Shown here one piece after another: positions 34,959 to 44,332 of a stretch of 64,000 bases of DNA. Position 1 is the first letter of the stretch, and the number at the start of each line of letters is the position of its first letter. The notes beneath the pieces were generated by a model. That model saw nothing but the letters and a program-made list of their open reading frames with translations, had not been told where the DNA came from and made no database searches. This DNA is from Salinicoccus carnicancri Crm (lineage in GTDB: Bacteria; Bacillota; Bacilli; Staphylococcales; Salinicoccaceae): NCBI RefSeq assembly GCF_000330705.1, contig NZ_ANAM01000001.1, forward strand, positions 124,001 to 188,000, written 5' to 3'. Both the position numbers and the translations under genes were made by a program.

Positions 34959-36413
34959 TTATTGCATGAGATGCTGCTCGTTTAATCTGCTCAGTTCCCG
35001 GACTATTTTTCTGCTGTCAGCGTTCAATTGCTTAACATATACCTTGTTTGACTTTTCCTCAAACTTCTTGACGGCTGTGTCAATCGCCTCCACAGCTGAA
35101 TCGTCCCAGAGATGCGCACCTGAGAAGTCCAGTTCGATGTTTTTGTCATGGATATTGAAATCGAGCTGATTCATCATCGAATCGATGGATGCAAAGAATA
35201 TCTGGCCCTGGAAGAGATAATAGATGCTGCTTCCCGCTGTTTCGGTATGAACGTCGACTCTGGAGATTTTTGTGGCGAAGAACAATGCGCTGAATATGAC
35301 GCCGATGATGACCCCGAGAGCCAGGTTGCTTGTGAACAAGACGATGATGACAGTGAGGATCATGACAAATGCATCAGTCCGCGGTGCTTTCAGTGCATAT
35401 TTGAACGACCCCCAGTCGAATGTTCCGATGGAAACCATGACCATGATGCCGGCCAGGATCGGCATAGGTATCTGTACCACCAAGTCCCCGAGGACGATGA
35501 TAAGGAACATCAGGAATGCACCTGCAGTAAATGTGGACAGGCGGGTCGTGGCGCCTGATCTTACATTGATCACAGATTGTCCGATCATCGCACATCCGCC
35601 CATGCCCCCGAAGAAGCCGGTGATGAAGTTGGCGATTCCCTGTCCGCGGGATTCCCTGTTTTTATTGCTGAATGAATCAGTGGCATTATCAACAATCCTT
35701 GCTGTGAGCAGGCTCTCCACCAGCCCCACTACTGCCATGGACAGCGAGAAGGGAAGGATGATCCGGAGTGTTTCCATAGTAAAGGGCACATCAGGAATGA
35801 TGAAGCCCGGGAGGGAACGCTCTATCTGCCCCAGGTCCCCTACTGTCCGGACATCCGGACCGAACATCAGATAGGCTGCGGTCAATACGACGAGGGCGAC
35901 CAAAGGTGCCGGAATCTTTTTGACCAGTCTTGGAAAGATATAGACAATCAGCAGTGTGATGGCCAAATATACGTATGTGTCGAGCGAGATTCCGAAGATG
36001 TGTTCAAGCTGGGCCATGAATATCATGATGGCAAGTGCATTGACGAACCCAATCATTACCGAGTTCGGTATGAATTTCATCAGGCGTCCAACTTTCAAAA
36101 CACCCAGGGTAACTTGGATGATTCCCATCAGTATCGTGGCTGCAAGGAGATATTCCACACCATGTTCCCTGACGAGTGGAGTGACCACTAAAGCGACTGC
36201 CCCGGTAGCTGCGGATATCATTGCAGGACGGCCTCCGGTGAAGGATATGACAACCGCGATGATGAAAGAGGCATAAAGCCCCACCATCGGGTCTACTCCC
36301 GCGATGATTGAGAAAGCAATCGCTTCAGGGATCAAAGCGAGTGCGACGACGATGCCGGCCAGTATATTGGTACCCGGCTGTGTAAACCATTCTTTTTTGA
36401 TATTTTCTAACAT
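34959..36413 (-). CDS. SulP family anion transporter with STAS domain
   Basis: A 484-residue transporter. Residues 1-400 form the SulP/SLC26 membrane domain (about 12 helices), opening with [20 protein letters not shown], a family signature. Residues about 400-484 form the cytoplasmic STAS domain ([20 protein letters not shown]). Members carry sulfate, bicarbonate or other anions with sodium or protons; the substrate cannot be read here. ATG 36413 follows CAGGAG. In other bacteria SulP genes are linked or fused to Usp domains, and here a usp gene follows directly. The gene is divergent from the recombinase-like gene. Confidence 0.88.
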   Translation of the reverse strand: MLENIKKEWFTQPGTNILAGIVVALALIPEAIAFSIIAGVDPMVGLYASFIIAVVISFTGGRPAMISAATGAVALVVTPLVREHGVEYLLAATILMGIIQVTLGVLKVGRLMKFIPNSVMIGFVNALAIMIFMAQLEHIFGISLDTYVYLAITLLIVYIFPRLVKKIPAPLVALVVLTAAYLMFGPDVRTVGDLGQIERSLPGFIIPDVPFTMETLRIILPFSLSMAVVGLVESLLTARIVDNATDSFSNKNRESRGQGIANFITGFFGGMGGCAMIGQSVINVRSGATTRLSTFTAGAFLMFLIIVLGDLVVQIPMPILAGIMVMVSIGTFDWGSFKYALKAPRTDAFVMILTVIIVLFTSNLALGVIIGVIFSALFFATKISRVDVHTETAGSSIYYLFQGQIFFASIDSMMNQLDFNIHDKNIELDFSGAHLWDDSAVEAIDTAVKKFEEKSNKVYVKQLNADSRKIVRELSRLNEQHLMQ

Positions 36414-36484
36414 TTGTACGCTCCTGTTCATAAATTGACTATGGATATTATAACAGAAAAGTTTCATAAGTATACCCCATTTCG

Positions 36485-36503
36485 GGAATTGTGGTATAAT
36501 TCC
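36485..36503. promoter_or_regulatory. Palindrome over the -10 of the recombinase-like gene
   Basis: GGAATT-7-AATTCC is an inverted repeat that contains GTGGTATAAT, an extended -10 element for the plus-strand gene at 36524. It lies between two divergent genes, so it is a candidate operator for the downstream HTH protein. Predicted only. Confidence 0.45.
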
Positions 36504-36523
36504 ATTGACAGGAGTGTTGGCAG

Positions 36524-37063
36524 ATGAAATATGGTTATATAAGGCCTTTTGACCTTTATGAAACAGAAGCGCAGCAAATGGCAAAAATGTCCGATAGCGA
36601 TCATATAATTATAGAGGCACACGCACATAATAAAAGGCGCACAGAACTGAAAAGGCTGATTGATGAGGAAGTAACGCCGGGCGATACAATTATCGTGACT
36701 GATCTTTGCATATTGGCGGATTCGACAAAGCACCTGCTGGATATCATCGGACAGGCTGAAGAGAACAGTATTGTGATATATGTGATCAATCTCGAACTTG
36801 CGATTGATGGATCGGGGAATCTGTCATTTATACAAGTGCTGAAACACATTTCCGATTTCCAGAGCGATGTTGTAAAGTTCAGGACCAGGCAGGGAATGAC
36901 AGAAGCCGTCGGCAAAGGGAAACAGATGGGACGTCCGAGGCGGAGTGATGAGAATATTAAACGTGCCATTGAGATGTATATGTCGAAGCGGTACACTCTG
37001 GACGAGATTAAAGAAGTGACAAATATTAGCCGTGCGACGTTATATCGTCATCTGGATAAATGA
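36524..37063 (+). CDS. Degenerate serine-recombinase-like protein with HTH (probable DNA-binding protein)
   Basis: A 179-residue protein shaped like a resolvase/invertase. It has an N-terminal domain (1-120), a linker GKGKQMGRPRR and a C-terminal HTH (YTLDEIKEVTNISRATLYRH). The catalytic serine is absent: the usual Y-x-R-V-S reads YGYIRPFDLYETEA. The two arginines of DRLGRS are also gone (TDLCILADSTKHLLDII). It therefore probably cannot cut DNA and may act as a DNA-binding regulator. ATG with AGGAG at about eight bases. A palindrome overlaps its promoter. No inverted repeats or other mobile genes accompany it. Confidence 0.75.
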   Translation: MKYGYIRPFDLYETEAQQMAKMSDSDHIIIEAHAHNKRRTELKRLIDEEVTPGDTIIVTDLCILADSTKHLLDIIGQAEENSIVIYVINLELAIDGSGNLSFIQVLKHISDFQSDVVKFRTRQGMTEAVGKGKQMGRPRRSDENIKRAIEMYMSKRYTLDEIKEVTNISRATLYRHLDK

Positions 37064-37092
37064 AAAGCGCATCCCTGCAGGGATGCGCTTTT
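37063..37092. terminator. Bidirectional terminator (perfect 30-bp palindrome)
   Basis: AAAAGCGCATCCCTGCAGGG continues to a perfect dyad ending GATGCGCTTTT. It serves the recombinase-like gene and the convergent membrane protein gene. Confidence 0.85.
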
Positions 37093-37102
37093 CATTTGAT
37101 GG

Positions 37103-37453
37103 TTATTTTTTGCGGTAGGTCTCGAGGTAGCTGACAGTGTTCAGACCGAATAGTCTGAGGGCTTTCTTGCTTCCTTCAAATCCATGACCGGCTTTCAGAT
37201 GTTTGATGATTGCGACACCGAGGACAATGTTCAGCATGATGGTTCCCATTCTGGTGAACGATTTGCCCAGAAACGAGGCCAGGAGAAACAGAGATCCGAT
37301 TGTCTCCAGATAGCCCGCGACCTTCATCTGGTTTGAGTCGACATTGAAAACCGTTTCGAAGTCTTCCCCCATATGCCCTTCATTCTCGATCTTCTGCATC
37401 CCACCTTCAATCATCGATTTACCGATATATGCGTTGAACAGATAGTGAAGCAT
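37103..37453 (-). CDS. Small membrane protein, DoxX-like
   Basis: A 116-residue protein with about three hydrophobic segments. It opens MLHYLFNAYIGKSMIEGGMQ, has a middle segment (YLETIGSLFLLASFLGKSF) and a third helix (MGTIMLNIVLGVAIIKHLKA), then a basic end. The pattern resembles DoxX/DUF-type small membrane proteins, but the match is weak. AAAGGAG precedes the ATG. Function unknown. Confidence 0.55.
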   Translation of the reverse strand: MLHYLFNAYIGKSMIEGGMQKIENEGHMGEDFETVFNVDSNQMKVAGYLETIGSLFLLASFLGKSFTRMGTIMLNIVLGVAIIKHLKAGHGFEGSKKALRLFGLNTVSYLETYRKK

Positions 37454-37859
37454 GATAAAGCACTCCTTTCAAAATGGATGATCCCATTACGGAAATGATG
37501 AAAAAACAGCATATTTTTACTGTTTATCCTTGTAATGAGGCATTCAGTTAAAATATATCCCTGTTTCGTGTGTTAAAAACATGGAGGATGGGAAAAAGGT
37601 ATGTATGTATCAAAATGGAGAGACGTATGGATCACAGAGTGCATGACCTCCCCCTGATTTGAGGGACAGAAGGCAAATGAGGAATATTCAGGAAGAAATT
37701 TGTCGATTTATTTCATAAATTATTACGATTAAGTAAAAATTGTATGAACTTTGCTGCTAACGAATTATTAAACACGATATTTTTGTTACAGTAGGACGAT
37801 ACATGAGCTATGAATCTTATTATATTTGTATGTACTTTACTTAACTTGGAGTGATTGGG
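37454..37859. other. Intergenic region upstream of qoxA
   Basis: About 400 bases without a convincing gene. It must hold the qox promoter, but no clear SigA pair stands out (TTGTTA near 37788 has no well-spaced -10). The AT-rich stretch from 37690 on is a likely control region. A 24-codon frame at 37588-37662 with a badly placed RBS was not accepted. Confidence 0.4.
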
Positions 37860-38831
37860 ATGAAAGGAAAGAAAGTTTCATTGCAAAAGAAATGGTTCAC
37901 TCTACTCCCTGTTCTTTTGGCAATATTGATGACAGGATGCGATAAAATGGCTGTGCTTGACCCTGCGGGCCCTGCAGGTGAAAGCCAGAAGAACCTGATA
38001 TTGTATGCTGTCATTTTTATGCTGGGAATCATTGTGGTGGTATTTACCATTTTTGCGATTGTGGTTTTCAAATACAGGGCAAACAACCCGAACCGGAAAC
38101 CGGAGGATTACAGACCGGACCATCATGGTAATGTGAAGCTCGAAGTCGTCTGGTTTGTAATTCCCGTGCTGATTGTCACTGCACTGTCCATTCCGACAGT
38201 GACGACGCTGTACGATCTTGAAAAACCTCCGGAATCCAGTCAGGAGAAGGAGCCGCTTGTGGTCTACGCCACGGCAGCTGACTGGAAGTGGATATTCACT
38301 TACCCTGAACAGGATATCGAGACGGTGAACTATCTTCATATCCCTACGGACAGGGCGATTGAATTCCGCCTGTCTTCCGCTGACTCCATGGCATCATTCT
38401 GGGTGCCGCAGCTCGGTGGGCAGAAATACAACATGGCAGGCATGGAAAATACTCTGTATCTTCAGGCGGATGAGGAAGGCGTCTTCAAAGGCAGGAATGC
38501 CAACTTCACCGGTGAAGGCTTCACAGGGCAGACATTCAACGTCACCGCCCAAGCCGAAGATGAATTCGATGACTGGGCCGCATCTGTCAGCAAGGAATCA
38601 CCGGAACTGACCCAGGATAAATATGATGAAATACTCGCTCCCGGTTTACTGGAGGAAACGATGTCTTTCTCATCCACTCATCTTGAATGGGTCGACCATG
38701 GTTCAAACGAAGGCAGGGATTATTCTGTAGAACGCCATGGGGATAAATATGACGAGGGTCTTCATCTGGAAAATGAACCTGGATGGGCTCCTGATGAAAT
38801 TCAACAATATGGGAAAGAAGGTAGGCAGTGA
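37860..38831 (+). CDS. qoxA: Cytochrome aa3 menaquinol oxidase subunit II
   Basis: A 323-residue lipoprotein subunit of the terminal oxidase. The lipobox is LLAILMTGC (cysteine about residue 24), followed by two helices ([20 protein letters not shown] and [19 protein letters not shown]) and an outside cupredoxin-like domain (residues about 120-250) lacking the CuA cysteines, as in quinol oxidases ([28 protein letters not shown]). ATG 37860 follows GGAG by eight bases; an in-frame GTG at 37851 is too close to the site. First gene of qoxABCD. Confidence 0.92.
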   Translation: MKGKKVSLQKKWFTLLPVLLAILMTGCDKMAVLDPAGPAGESQKNLILYAVIFMLGIIVVVFTIFAIVVFKYRANNPNRKPEDYRPDHHGNVKLEVVWFVIPVLIVTALSIPTVTTLYDLEKPPESSQEKEPLVVYATAADWKWIFTYPEQDIETVNYLHIPTDRAIEFRLSSADSMASFWVPQLGGQKYNMAGMENTLYLQADEEGVFKGRNANFTGEGFTGQTFNVTAQAEDEFDDWAASVSKESPELTQDKYDEILAPGLLEETMSFSSTHLEWVDHGSNEGRDYSVERHGDKYDEGLHLENEPGWAPDEIQQYGKEGRQ

Positions 38832-40777
38832 TGCAATTAGACGAATTTTTTGTTACCGGTGAGCCGCTGATCTATGCGGGTATGGTGTCTATTGTACTTG
38901 TATCGGCGACAGTAATCTTTCTGCTGACCTATTTCAAAAGATGGAAATGGCTCTGGAATGAATGGCTGACGACGGTCGACCATAAAAAAATCGGTATCAT
39001 GTATATACTCTCAGCACTCGCAATGTTATTCCGCGGCGGAGTCGATGCACTGATGATGCGAACACAGCTCGCCTTCCCGGATATGAACTTTTTAAATTCA
39101 CAGCACTATAATGAAGTCTTTACGACACACGGTACGATCATGATCATTTTCATGGCGATGCCGTTTCTGATTGGCCTGATGAATATCATCGTACCGTTGC
39201 AGATTGGAGCAAGGGACTTTGCATTTCCATTTCTGAATGCAGTCAGTTTCTGGTCCTTCTTCTTTGGTGCATTGCTGTTCAACCTGTCTTTTGTAATAGG
39301 AGGAGCACCTGATGCAGGATGGACGAACTATGCACCGCTCGCAGGTTCGGAACTCAGTCCGGGGCCGGGTATCAACTTCTACCTTCTGGGTCTTCAATTA
39401 TCAGGTATTGGTACACTGGCAACAGGCATAAACCTGATGGTGACGATACTGAGGATGAGAGCACCGGGGATGACATTGATGAAAATGCCTATTTTCACCT
39501 GGTCCACCCTCATTACGACATTCATCATCATTTTCGCCTTCCCGATTCTGACGATCGCTCTGGCATTGATGACCATCGACAGGATATTCGGCTCACACTT
39601 CTTCACCCTGACCGGCGAAGGACTGCCGATGATGTGGGCGAATCTGTTCTGGATGTGGGGGCACCCTGAGGTTTATATCGTCATACTTCCTGCATTCGGC
39701 ATATTTTCGGAAGTTATCGCATCATTCGCCCAGAAGCAGATCTTTGGCTATAAAGCCATGGTGGGAGCAATTGTCATCATCGCCGGCCTCAGCTTCGTAG
39801 TCTGGGTGCACCACTTCTTTACGATGGGTGCAGGCGCATTCGTGAACTCCGTGTTCTCGATAACGACCATGATGATTGCGATACCGACCGGGGTGAAGAT
39901 ATTCAACTGGCTGGCGACACTCTATAAGTCCAAGATAATATTTTCGGCACCGATGCTCTGGTCGCTTGCCTTCATCCCGAGTTTCACAATCGGAGGTGTC
40001 ACGGGAGTAATGCTCGGTATGGCAGCGGCCGACTATCAGTATCACAACACATACTTCCTTGTATCCCACTTCCACTATGTGTTGATTCCGGGAACAGTAT
40101 TTGCCTGCTTTGCGGGACTGATATTCTGGTATCCGAAGATGTTTGGACACAAACTCAATGAACGTATCGGCAAATGGGCATTCTGGCTGTTCCTTATCGG
40201 CTTCCATCTATGCTTCTTCCCTCAGTACTTCCTGGGACTTGATGGAATGGCCAGAAGGATATTCACCGTCGGACCGGAATGGTTCACATTGAACTTCGTA
40301 TCGACAATGGGTGCATTCTTGATGGGGCTCGGTTTCATCGTATTTGTTCACTGTGTCATCTACAGTTTCCGCTTCAGTCCAAGAAACATCGAAGGGGATT
40401 CCTGGGGTTACGGCAGGACACTGGAGTGGGCGACGCCTACACCGATTCCAAAATACAATTTTGCCACTCTGCCCGAGATTGAAAGTCACGATGCCCTGAT
40501 TGATATGAAGGAAAAAGGACAGACCACTTTCGACAGGGACAAGCTTGAGCCGATCCATATGCCGAGCTACACAGGACAGCCGTTCATCATGGCGGCCATC
40601 ATGTTCTTTGCAAGTTTCGCGCTGGTGTTCGAATGGATTACACTTGCAGTGATCGGTCTCGCCGGCATCATCGTCATGATGATCATCCGCTCCTTCGATT
40701 ACGACGAAGGATATCATATTGAAGTGGATGAGGTCATAGAAACCGAAAAGAAAGCGAGGGGGATGACCGATGAGTGA
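38828..40777 (+). CDS. qoxB: Cytochrome aa3 menaquinol oxidase subunit I
   Basis: A 649-residue heme-copper oxidase catalytic subunit with about 14-15 helices. Heme and CuB ligands are in [44 protein letters not shown] and [12 protein letters not shown]. It pumps protons and reduces O2 to water. The start overlaps the qoxA stop; GTG (38828) and ATG (38831) are both possible. The C-terminal extension after the last core helix matches the QoxB length of about 650-660. Confidence 0.94.
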   Translation: MMQLDEFFVTGEPLIYAGMVSIVLVSATVIFLLTYFKRWKWLWNEWLTTVDHKKIGIMYILSALAMLFRGGVDALMMRTQLAFPDMNFLNSQHYNEVFTTHGTIMIIFMAMPFLIGLMNIIVPLQIGARDFAFPFLNAVSFWSFFFGALLFNLSFVIGGAPDAGWTNYAPLAGSELSPGPGINFYLLGLQLSGIGTLATGINLMVTILRMRAPGMTLMKMPIFTWSTLITTFIIIFAFPILTIALALMTIDRIFGSHFFTLTGEGLPMMWANLFWMWGHPEVYIVILPAFGIFSEVIASFAQKQIFGYKAMVGAIVIIAGLSFVVWVHHFFTMGAGAFVNSVFSITTMMIAIPTGVKIFNWLATLYKSKIIFSAPMLWSLAFIPSFTIGGVTGVMLGMAAADYQYHNTYFLVSHFHYVLIPGTVFACFAGLIFWYPKMFGHKLNERIGKWAFWLFLIGFHLCFFPQYFLGLDGMARRIFTVGPEWFTLNFVSTMGAFLMGLGFIVFVHCVIYSFRFSPRNIEGDSWGYGRTLEWATPTPIPKYNFATLPEIESHDALIDMKEKGQTTFDRDKLEPIHMPSYTGQPFIMAAIMFFASFALVFEWITLAVIGLAGIIVMMIIRSFDYDEGYHIEVDEVIETEKKARGMTDE

Positions 40778-41375
40778 ACAAAAAACGGATGATGTAGCTC
40801 TCGAGTACAGCACGCACCAGGGACAGATGAATATCGTCGGGTTCTGGATCTTCCTTGCTGCGGAAATCTCGCTGTTCTCCACACTGTTTGCAACATATGC
40901 CGTGCTGTTCGGAAGAACCGCAGGCGCACCTGAGCCGGCCGAATTATTTGAAGCCGGTACGGTGCTTATCATGACATTCATCCTGCTTACCAGCAGTTTC
41001 ACATGCGGCCTCGCCATCCATAATATGCGGGAAGGTTCACTTAAAGGTCTCATGATCTGGCTCGGCATCACATTGCTGCTCGGCCTCGGATTCCTCGGAT
41101 TTGAAATATACGAATTCGTACATTATGCACATGAAGGTGCAACAATCGGTTCCAGTGCCTTCTGGTCAGGTTTCTTTACGCTGACGGGTACGCACGGTGT
41201 CCACGTTACACTGGGTGTCGGCTGGATGATAGCGATTCTTATCCAGCTGAAACAGCGCGGGCTGACTGCTGTGACAACCAGAAAAGTATTCATCGTCGGC
41301 CTGTACTGGCACTTCCTTGATGTCATCTGGATTTTCATCTTCACAAGCGTCTACATGATTGGGATGGTGGTCTAA
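40770..41375 (+). CDS. qoxC: Cytochrome aa3 menaquinol oxidase subunit III
   Basis: A 201-residue, five-helix subunit III (COX3 family). It carries [20 protein letters not shown] near the start and [14 protein letters not shown] and [17 protein letters not shown] at the end. It overlaps qoxB by eight bases and stops one base from the qoxD ATG (TAAATG), so translation is tightly coupled. It stabilises the proton-pumping core. Confidence 0.93.
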   Translation: MSEQKTDDVALEYSTHQGQMNIVGFWIFLAAEISLFSTLFATYAVLFGRTAGAPEPAELFEAGTVLIMTFILLTSSFTCGLAIHNMREGSLKGLMIWLGITLLLGLGFLGFEIYEFVHYAHEGATIGSSAFWSGFFTLTGTHGVHVTLGVGWMIAILIQLKQRGLTAVTTRKVFIVGLYWHFLDVIWIFIFTSVYMIGMVV

Positions 41376-41753
41376 ATGGAAAAGAAACAGAATAAATACC
41401 CAGTCAATCATATAATCGGCTTTGCCCTGTCCATCACGCTCACCATAGTTGCGGCGTGGACAGCATTATCATCGGACCTGCCTGTCATGTGGATTATCAT
41501 TGCCATCATGGCGCTGGCAGTCATCCAGGCCGGCATCCAGCTGTTCATGTTCATGCATATCACGGAAAGGGGAGCCACACATGCACCATGGAATATGATG
41601 TTCCATGCCTTTGTCATTGCTGCAATCGTTGTGGCGGGCTCCCTCTTCACCATGTCATTCGGCTTCACGCATGATCACGGCGGCGGGGATCACCATGATG
41701 AAAGCGGCGCCGAATCACACGAAGAATCACATGACGATCATGAAGGGCATTGA
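41376..41753 (+). CDS. qoxD: Cytochrome aa3 menaquinol oxidase subunit IV, His-rich tail
   Basis: A 125-residue subunit with three helices (residues about 10-95, including LAVIQAGIQLFMFMHITERG) of the COX4-pro family. The last 28 residues are rich in histidine and acidic residues (HDHGGGDHHDESGAESHEES), longer and more histidine-rich than expected for a typical QoxD. The tail may bind metal. Last gene of the operon, followed by a terminator. Confidence 0.9.
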   Translation: MEKKQNKYPVNHIIGFALSITLTIVAAWTALSSDLPVMWIIIAIMALAVIQAGIQLFMFMHITERGATHAPWNMMFHAFVIAAIVVAGSLFTMSFGFTHDHGGGDHHDESGAESHEESHDDHEGH

Positions 41754-41774
41754 TGTATTGCCCGGGAAATAGTT

Positions 41775-41805
41775 AAGCCGCAATCCAGAAACCGGATTGC
41801 GGCTT
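41775..41805. terminator. Terminator of the qox operon
   Basis: 12-bp arms AAGCCGCAATCC / GGATTGCGGCTT with a seven-base loop and TTTATT tail. Convergent gene ends right after it. Confidence 0.87.
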
Positions 41806-42198
41806 TTATTGTCGTCTTAAATTCAGAAGTATTGCGGCGATGCATCCTGTGGCGAATCCCCATATGATATTGGTCATGAGCACACTGATAATTGCAAAAG
41901 GGCTGGTCAAAGGTCCCTGGAGGGCCCCTGTCAAAATCGGGGACATTACTCCACTGATGATGACTGCAAACACTGCATACGCAACCCCTGCCGAGACAAG
42001 TGTAAGTACAGGACGAGCTTCTTTGCGTATGACGGTAGCGGCCACCCAGATGATTGATATGAGGACTGTCGCCGTAACGCTTGCACCAGATCCAATGGCC
42101 TCCGAAATGCCCGTTATGCTCATGAATGGCCTGATCAGCGCAATCAGCGCCAGTGTAAGGACCAACCCGGGGTTAAGGTGCTTTGTATTATTGGTCAT
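41806..42198 (-). CDS. Four-helix membrane protein of unknown function
   Basis: A 130-residue protein with four hydrophobic segments (about 10-28, 40-57, 68-90, 100-124) and short loops. Not recognised. The ATG at 42198 has GAGGAAC upstream. The start codon sits in the 3' arm of a 14-bp perfect hairpin (42189-42238) with the RBS in its loop, which may control translation. Transcribed toward the qox terminator. Confidence 0.7.
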   Translation of the reverse strand: MTNNTKHLNPGLVLTLALIALIRPFMSITGISEAIGSGASVTATVLISIIWVAATVIRKEARPVLTLVSAGVAYAVFAVIISGVMSPILTGALQGPLTSPFAIISVLMTNIIWGFATGCIAAILLNLRRQ

Positions 42199-42238
42199 AG
42201 TCTGTTCCTCTTTTCCTGATTATTGACTATGACCAATA
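42189..42238 (-). repeat. Perfect 14-bp inverted repeat enclosing RBS and start codon
   Basis: Minus-strand arms TATTGGTCATAGTC and GACTATGACCAATA are separated by 22 bases. The loop holds the GAGGAAC ribosome site, and the AUG is in the 3' arm. As RNA it would hide the start codon; as DNA it could be a dyad operator. Both readings are inference. Confidence 0.7.
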
Positions 42239-42300
42239 TACCGTATGAAAATTATCAAATTCTAAAATGAATATTAAATAATTCTTAAATGTCTTCATAA

Positions 42301-42329
42301 AAATCCCGGATCAATGCGGTCCGGGATTT
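42301..42329 (-). terminator. Terminator of dhaKLM
   Basis: AAATCCCGGA / TCCGGGATTT 10-bp stem, nine-base loop, minus-strand TTTTTATG tail. It lies directly after the dhaM stop. Confidence 0.82.
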
Positions 42330-42332
42330 CCT

Positions 42333-42695
42333 TTATTTTTTCATCTCATTCAGTTTTTCCAGAATGTATTCCGTCTCGGTGCCCACACTGCTTTCGACCC
42401 CTGCCAGAAAGCTCCCTTCCACGAGCGGCGCCTTGGATATGTGTACGGCGTACGGACCGTCATACATTTCGACAGCCATTTCCAGGTTCATCAGACTGGA
42501 GCCGATATCATAGAAACAGATGGTATCATTTCCAATTGATCCGAGCATGTTATTGATCTGGTCGATATTTGTACCAATTTCTCCGTCCACTCCGCCGGAA
42601 GCATGGATGGTGACATCTTTAGCCATCTGTCCCACCAGGGCCTTCGTCCCTTCGGCAATTTTGCTGCTGTGGCTTATGATAAGAATATCAGCCAT
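42333..42695 (-). CDS. dhaM: PTS-dependent dihydroxyacetone kinase phosphotransferase subunit
   Basis: A 120-residue EIIA-like subunit. The phosphorylated histidine is H9 in MADILIISHSSKIAEG, followed by ASGGVDGEIGTNIDQINNML. It takes phosphate from HPr and passes it to the ADP of DhaL. It has only the EIIA-man domain, without the HPr and EI fusions of the E. coli form. Overlaps dhaL by eight bases. Confidence 0.92.
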   Translation of the reverse strand: MADILIISHSSKIAEGTKALVGQMAKDVTIHASGGVDGEIGTNIDQINNMLGSIGNDTICFYDIGSSLMNLEMAVEMYDGPYAVHISKAPLVEGSFLAGVESSVGTETEYILEKLNEMKK

Positions 42696-43272
42696 TGTCA
42701 ACACCCTCTCCAAGGGCATGGATGATGTAGACTGCGCTTTGTGCGCCCGGATCAACCGTCCCTTTGGATTTTTCCTTGAAATATGCAGCCCGCCCCTTGG
42801 TGGCGATCATATCTTCTGTGTCGTCGGCGAGCTTCTGTACATCCTCCATTTTCAAGCCGCCTGTTTCACGTAAAACGCCGGCGGATTTCGAAATGACGTC
42901 ATACATGGTTTTCTCTCCGCCTTCGACTTTTCCTTTTTCAGCGACGGTCTCGGTGAAAATATCCAGCATTTGGGCCAGATTGTCCGCATCAATTTCATCA
43001 GCGGCAGCATCGCTCATCTTGACGAAACTGAAACCGTACAGCGGTCCGCTTGCCCCGCCGATTGAGCTCATCAATGTCATGCCGGTCTGCTTCAATATCT
43101 CTTTTGTACTGCCTTCAGACACCTTTTCATCCACAGCATTGAAGCCGCGCTTCATGTTTACGCCATGGTCGCCGTCACCGATTTCGCGGTCAAGCGCTGT
43201 CAGTTCACTTTCCTTTTCATCGAATACTGTCTTTAAGCCATGGAGCTGTGCCAGAAGTTTTTCTGCATCCAT
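42688..43272 (-). CDS. dhaL: Dihydroxyacetone kinase ADP-binding subunit
   Basis: A 194-residue helical-barrel protein that carries ADP as a fixed cofactor. The metal and nucleotide motif is EIGDGDHGVNMKRGF (three aspartates), followed by SSIGGASGPLYGFSF. It gives phosphate to dihydroxyacetone bound on DhaK. The start has GAAGGA just before ATG 43272. Encoded between dhaK and dhaM. Confidence 0.93.
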   Translation of the reverse strand: MDAEKLLAQLHGLKTVFDEKESELTALDREIGDGDHGVNMKRGFNAVDEKVSEGSTKEILKQTGMTLMSSIGGASGPLYGFSFVKMSDAAADEIDADNLAQMLDIFTETVAEKGKVEGGEKTMYDVISKSAGVLRETGGLKMEDVQKLADDTEDMIATKGRAAYFKEKSKGTVDPGAQSAVYIIHALGEGVDNG

Positions 43273-43287
43273 ATATATCCTTCTTCC

Positions 43288-44250
43288 TTAAAAGTGTTTT
43301 GATTCCACCGGCGCATTGATTGCCTTGACCAGTTCTTCATCATCATCTGCAACCGTCAGTGAAAAGCCCTGCATATCGAGTGCGGTCATATAGTCGCCGA
43401 CGAGCAGTTTGGATACTTTCCTGTTTCGTTTCTCAAGGGATTCCATCACATACTTTGTCACAATGTTGAGTTCACTGTCAGGCGTGCCGCCCATGCCGTT
43501 GATCATGAGAATGAGTGTCTCGCTGTCTGTATACTTGAATAATTCATCCAGCAGCCGGTCTGCGATTTCATTCACAGAAGCGAGTTTTTCCCGGTATATA
43601 CCTTTCTCGCCGTGGATGCCGATGCCGATTTCCATCTCATCCTCACCAAGTTCGAAACCATATTCGCCGGTCGTCGGGACCATGCATGGCTGTACAGCCA
43701 TCCCCACGGAATAAAGGGATTCCATCATCTTTTCGACCTGCTCTTTGATTTGGTCAAGGGGGACGTTATGTGATGCCAGGTATCCGGCGTATTTATGGAC
43801 GATCACCGTGCCCGCCACCCCGCGGCGCTGTTCAACATTCTCTATGGTCACGTCATCCCTGACGATGACCGAGGCAATTTTATGACCTTCTGATTCAGCC
43901 ATTTCCTGGGCCATTTCGAAATTCATCACGTCACCGGCATAATTTTTGATGATCAGCAGTACGCCGTCACCGTTATCCACGTGTTTGATTGCTGCAAGTA
44001 CCTTGTCCGGTGTGGGGGAAGTGAACACTTCCCCGCACACTGCGGCATCCAGCATACCCTCGGCCACATAGCCGGCGTGGGCCGGTTCATGCCCGCTTCC
44101 GCCTCCCGAGACAAGCGCAGGCCCCTCTTCCTTCTTATGCTTTCTGACGACAACGGTATCCTCGATCACATCCACGCGTCCATTGTGAAACTTCAGGCCG
44201 TCCAGCATATCCTTCAGGAAGTGCTCTTTTTCGTTAATGAGTTTTTTCAA
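43288..44250 (-). CDS. dhaK: Dihydroxyacetone kinase substrate-binding subunit
   Basis: A 320-residue protein of the DhaK family. The substrate-binding histidine is in GIGIHGEKGI, with GGGSGHEPAHAGYVAEGMLD near the start. It holds dihydroxyacetone covalently as a hemiaminal while DhaL phosphorylates it. It opens the dhaKLM operon with GGAGG before ATG 44250. The product dihydroxyacetone phosphate enters glycolysis. No DhaS or DhaQ regulator gene is visible. Confidence 0.93.
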   Translation of the reverse strand: MKKLINEKEHFLKDMLDGLKFHNGRVDVIEDTVVVRKHKKEEGPALVSGGGSGHEPAHAGYVAEGMLDAAVCGEVFTSPTPDKVLAAIKHVDNGDGVLLIIKNYAGDVMNFEMAQEMAESEGHKIASVIVRDDVTIENVEQRRGVAGTVIVHKYAGYLASHNVPLDQIKEQVEKMMESLYSVGMAVQPCMVPTTGEYGFELGEDEMEIGIGIHGEKGIYREKLASVNEIADRLLDELFKYTDSETLILMINGMGGTPDSELNIVTKYVMESLEKRNRKVSKLLVGDYMTALDMQGFSLTVADDDEELVKAINAPVESKHF

Positions 44251-44286
44251 AACTGTCTCCTCCTCGTATGATTGTCATAAATGAAT

Positions 44287-44313
44287 CCCCAACCCTGATG
44301 GACAGGGTTGGGG
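44287..44313 (-). terminator. Terminator of the aldehyde dehydrogenase gene
   Basis: CCCCAACCCTG / CAGGGTTGGGG 11-bp stem with five-base loop. The tail is only partly T-rich on the minus strand. Confidence 0.7.
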
Positions 44314-44332
44314 TGTGATTATTTCACGGCAA

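Noticed and set aside
37588-37662. A 24-codon frame in the qox upstream region
   Set aside because: The GGAGG abuts the ATG with no spacing, and no conservation can be shown.
40208-41071. A 287-codon minus-strand frame across qoxB and qoxC
   Set aside because: Antisense to conserved oxidase subunits; no family features.
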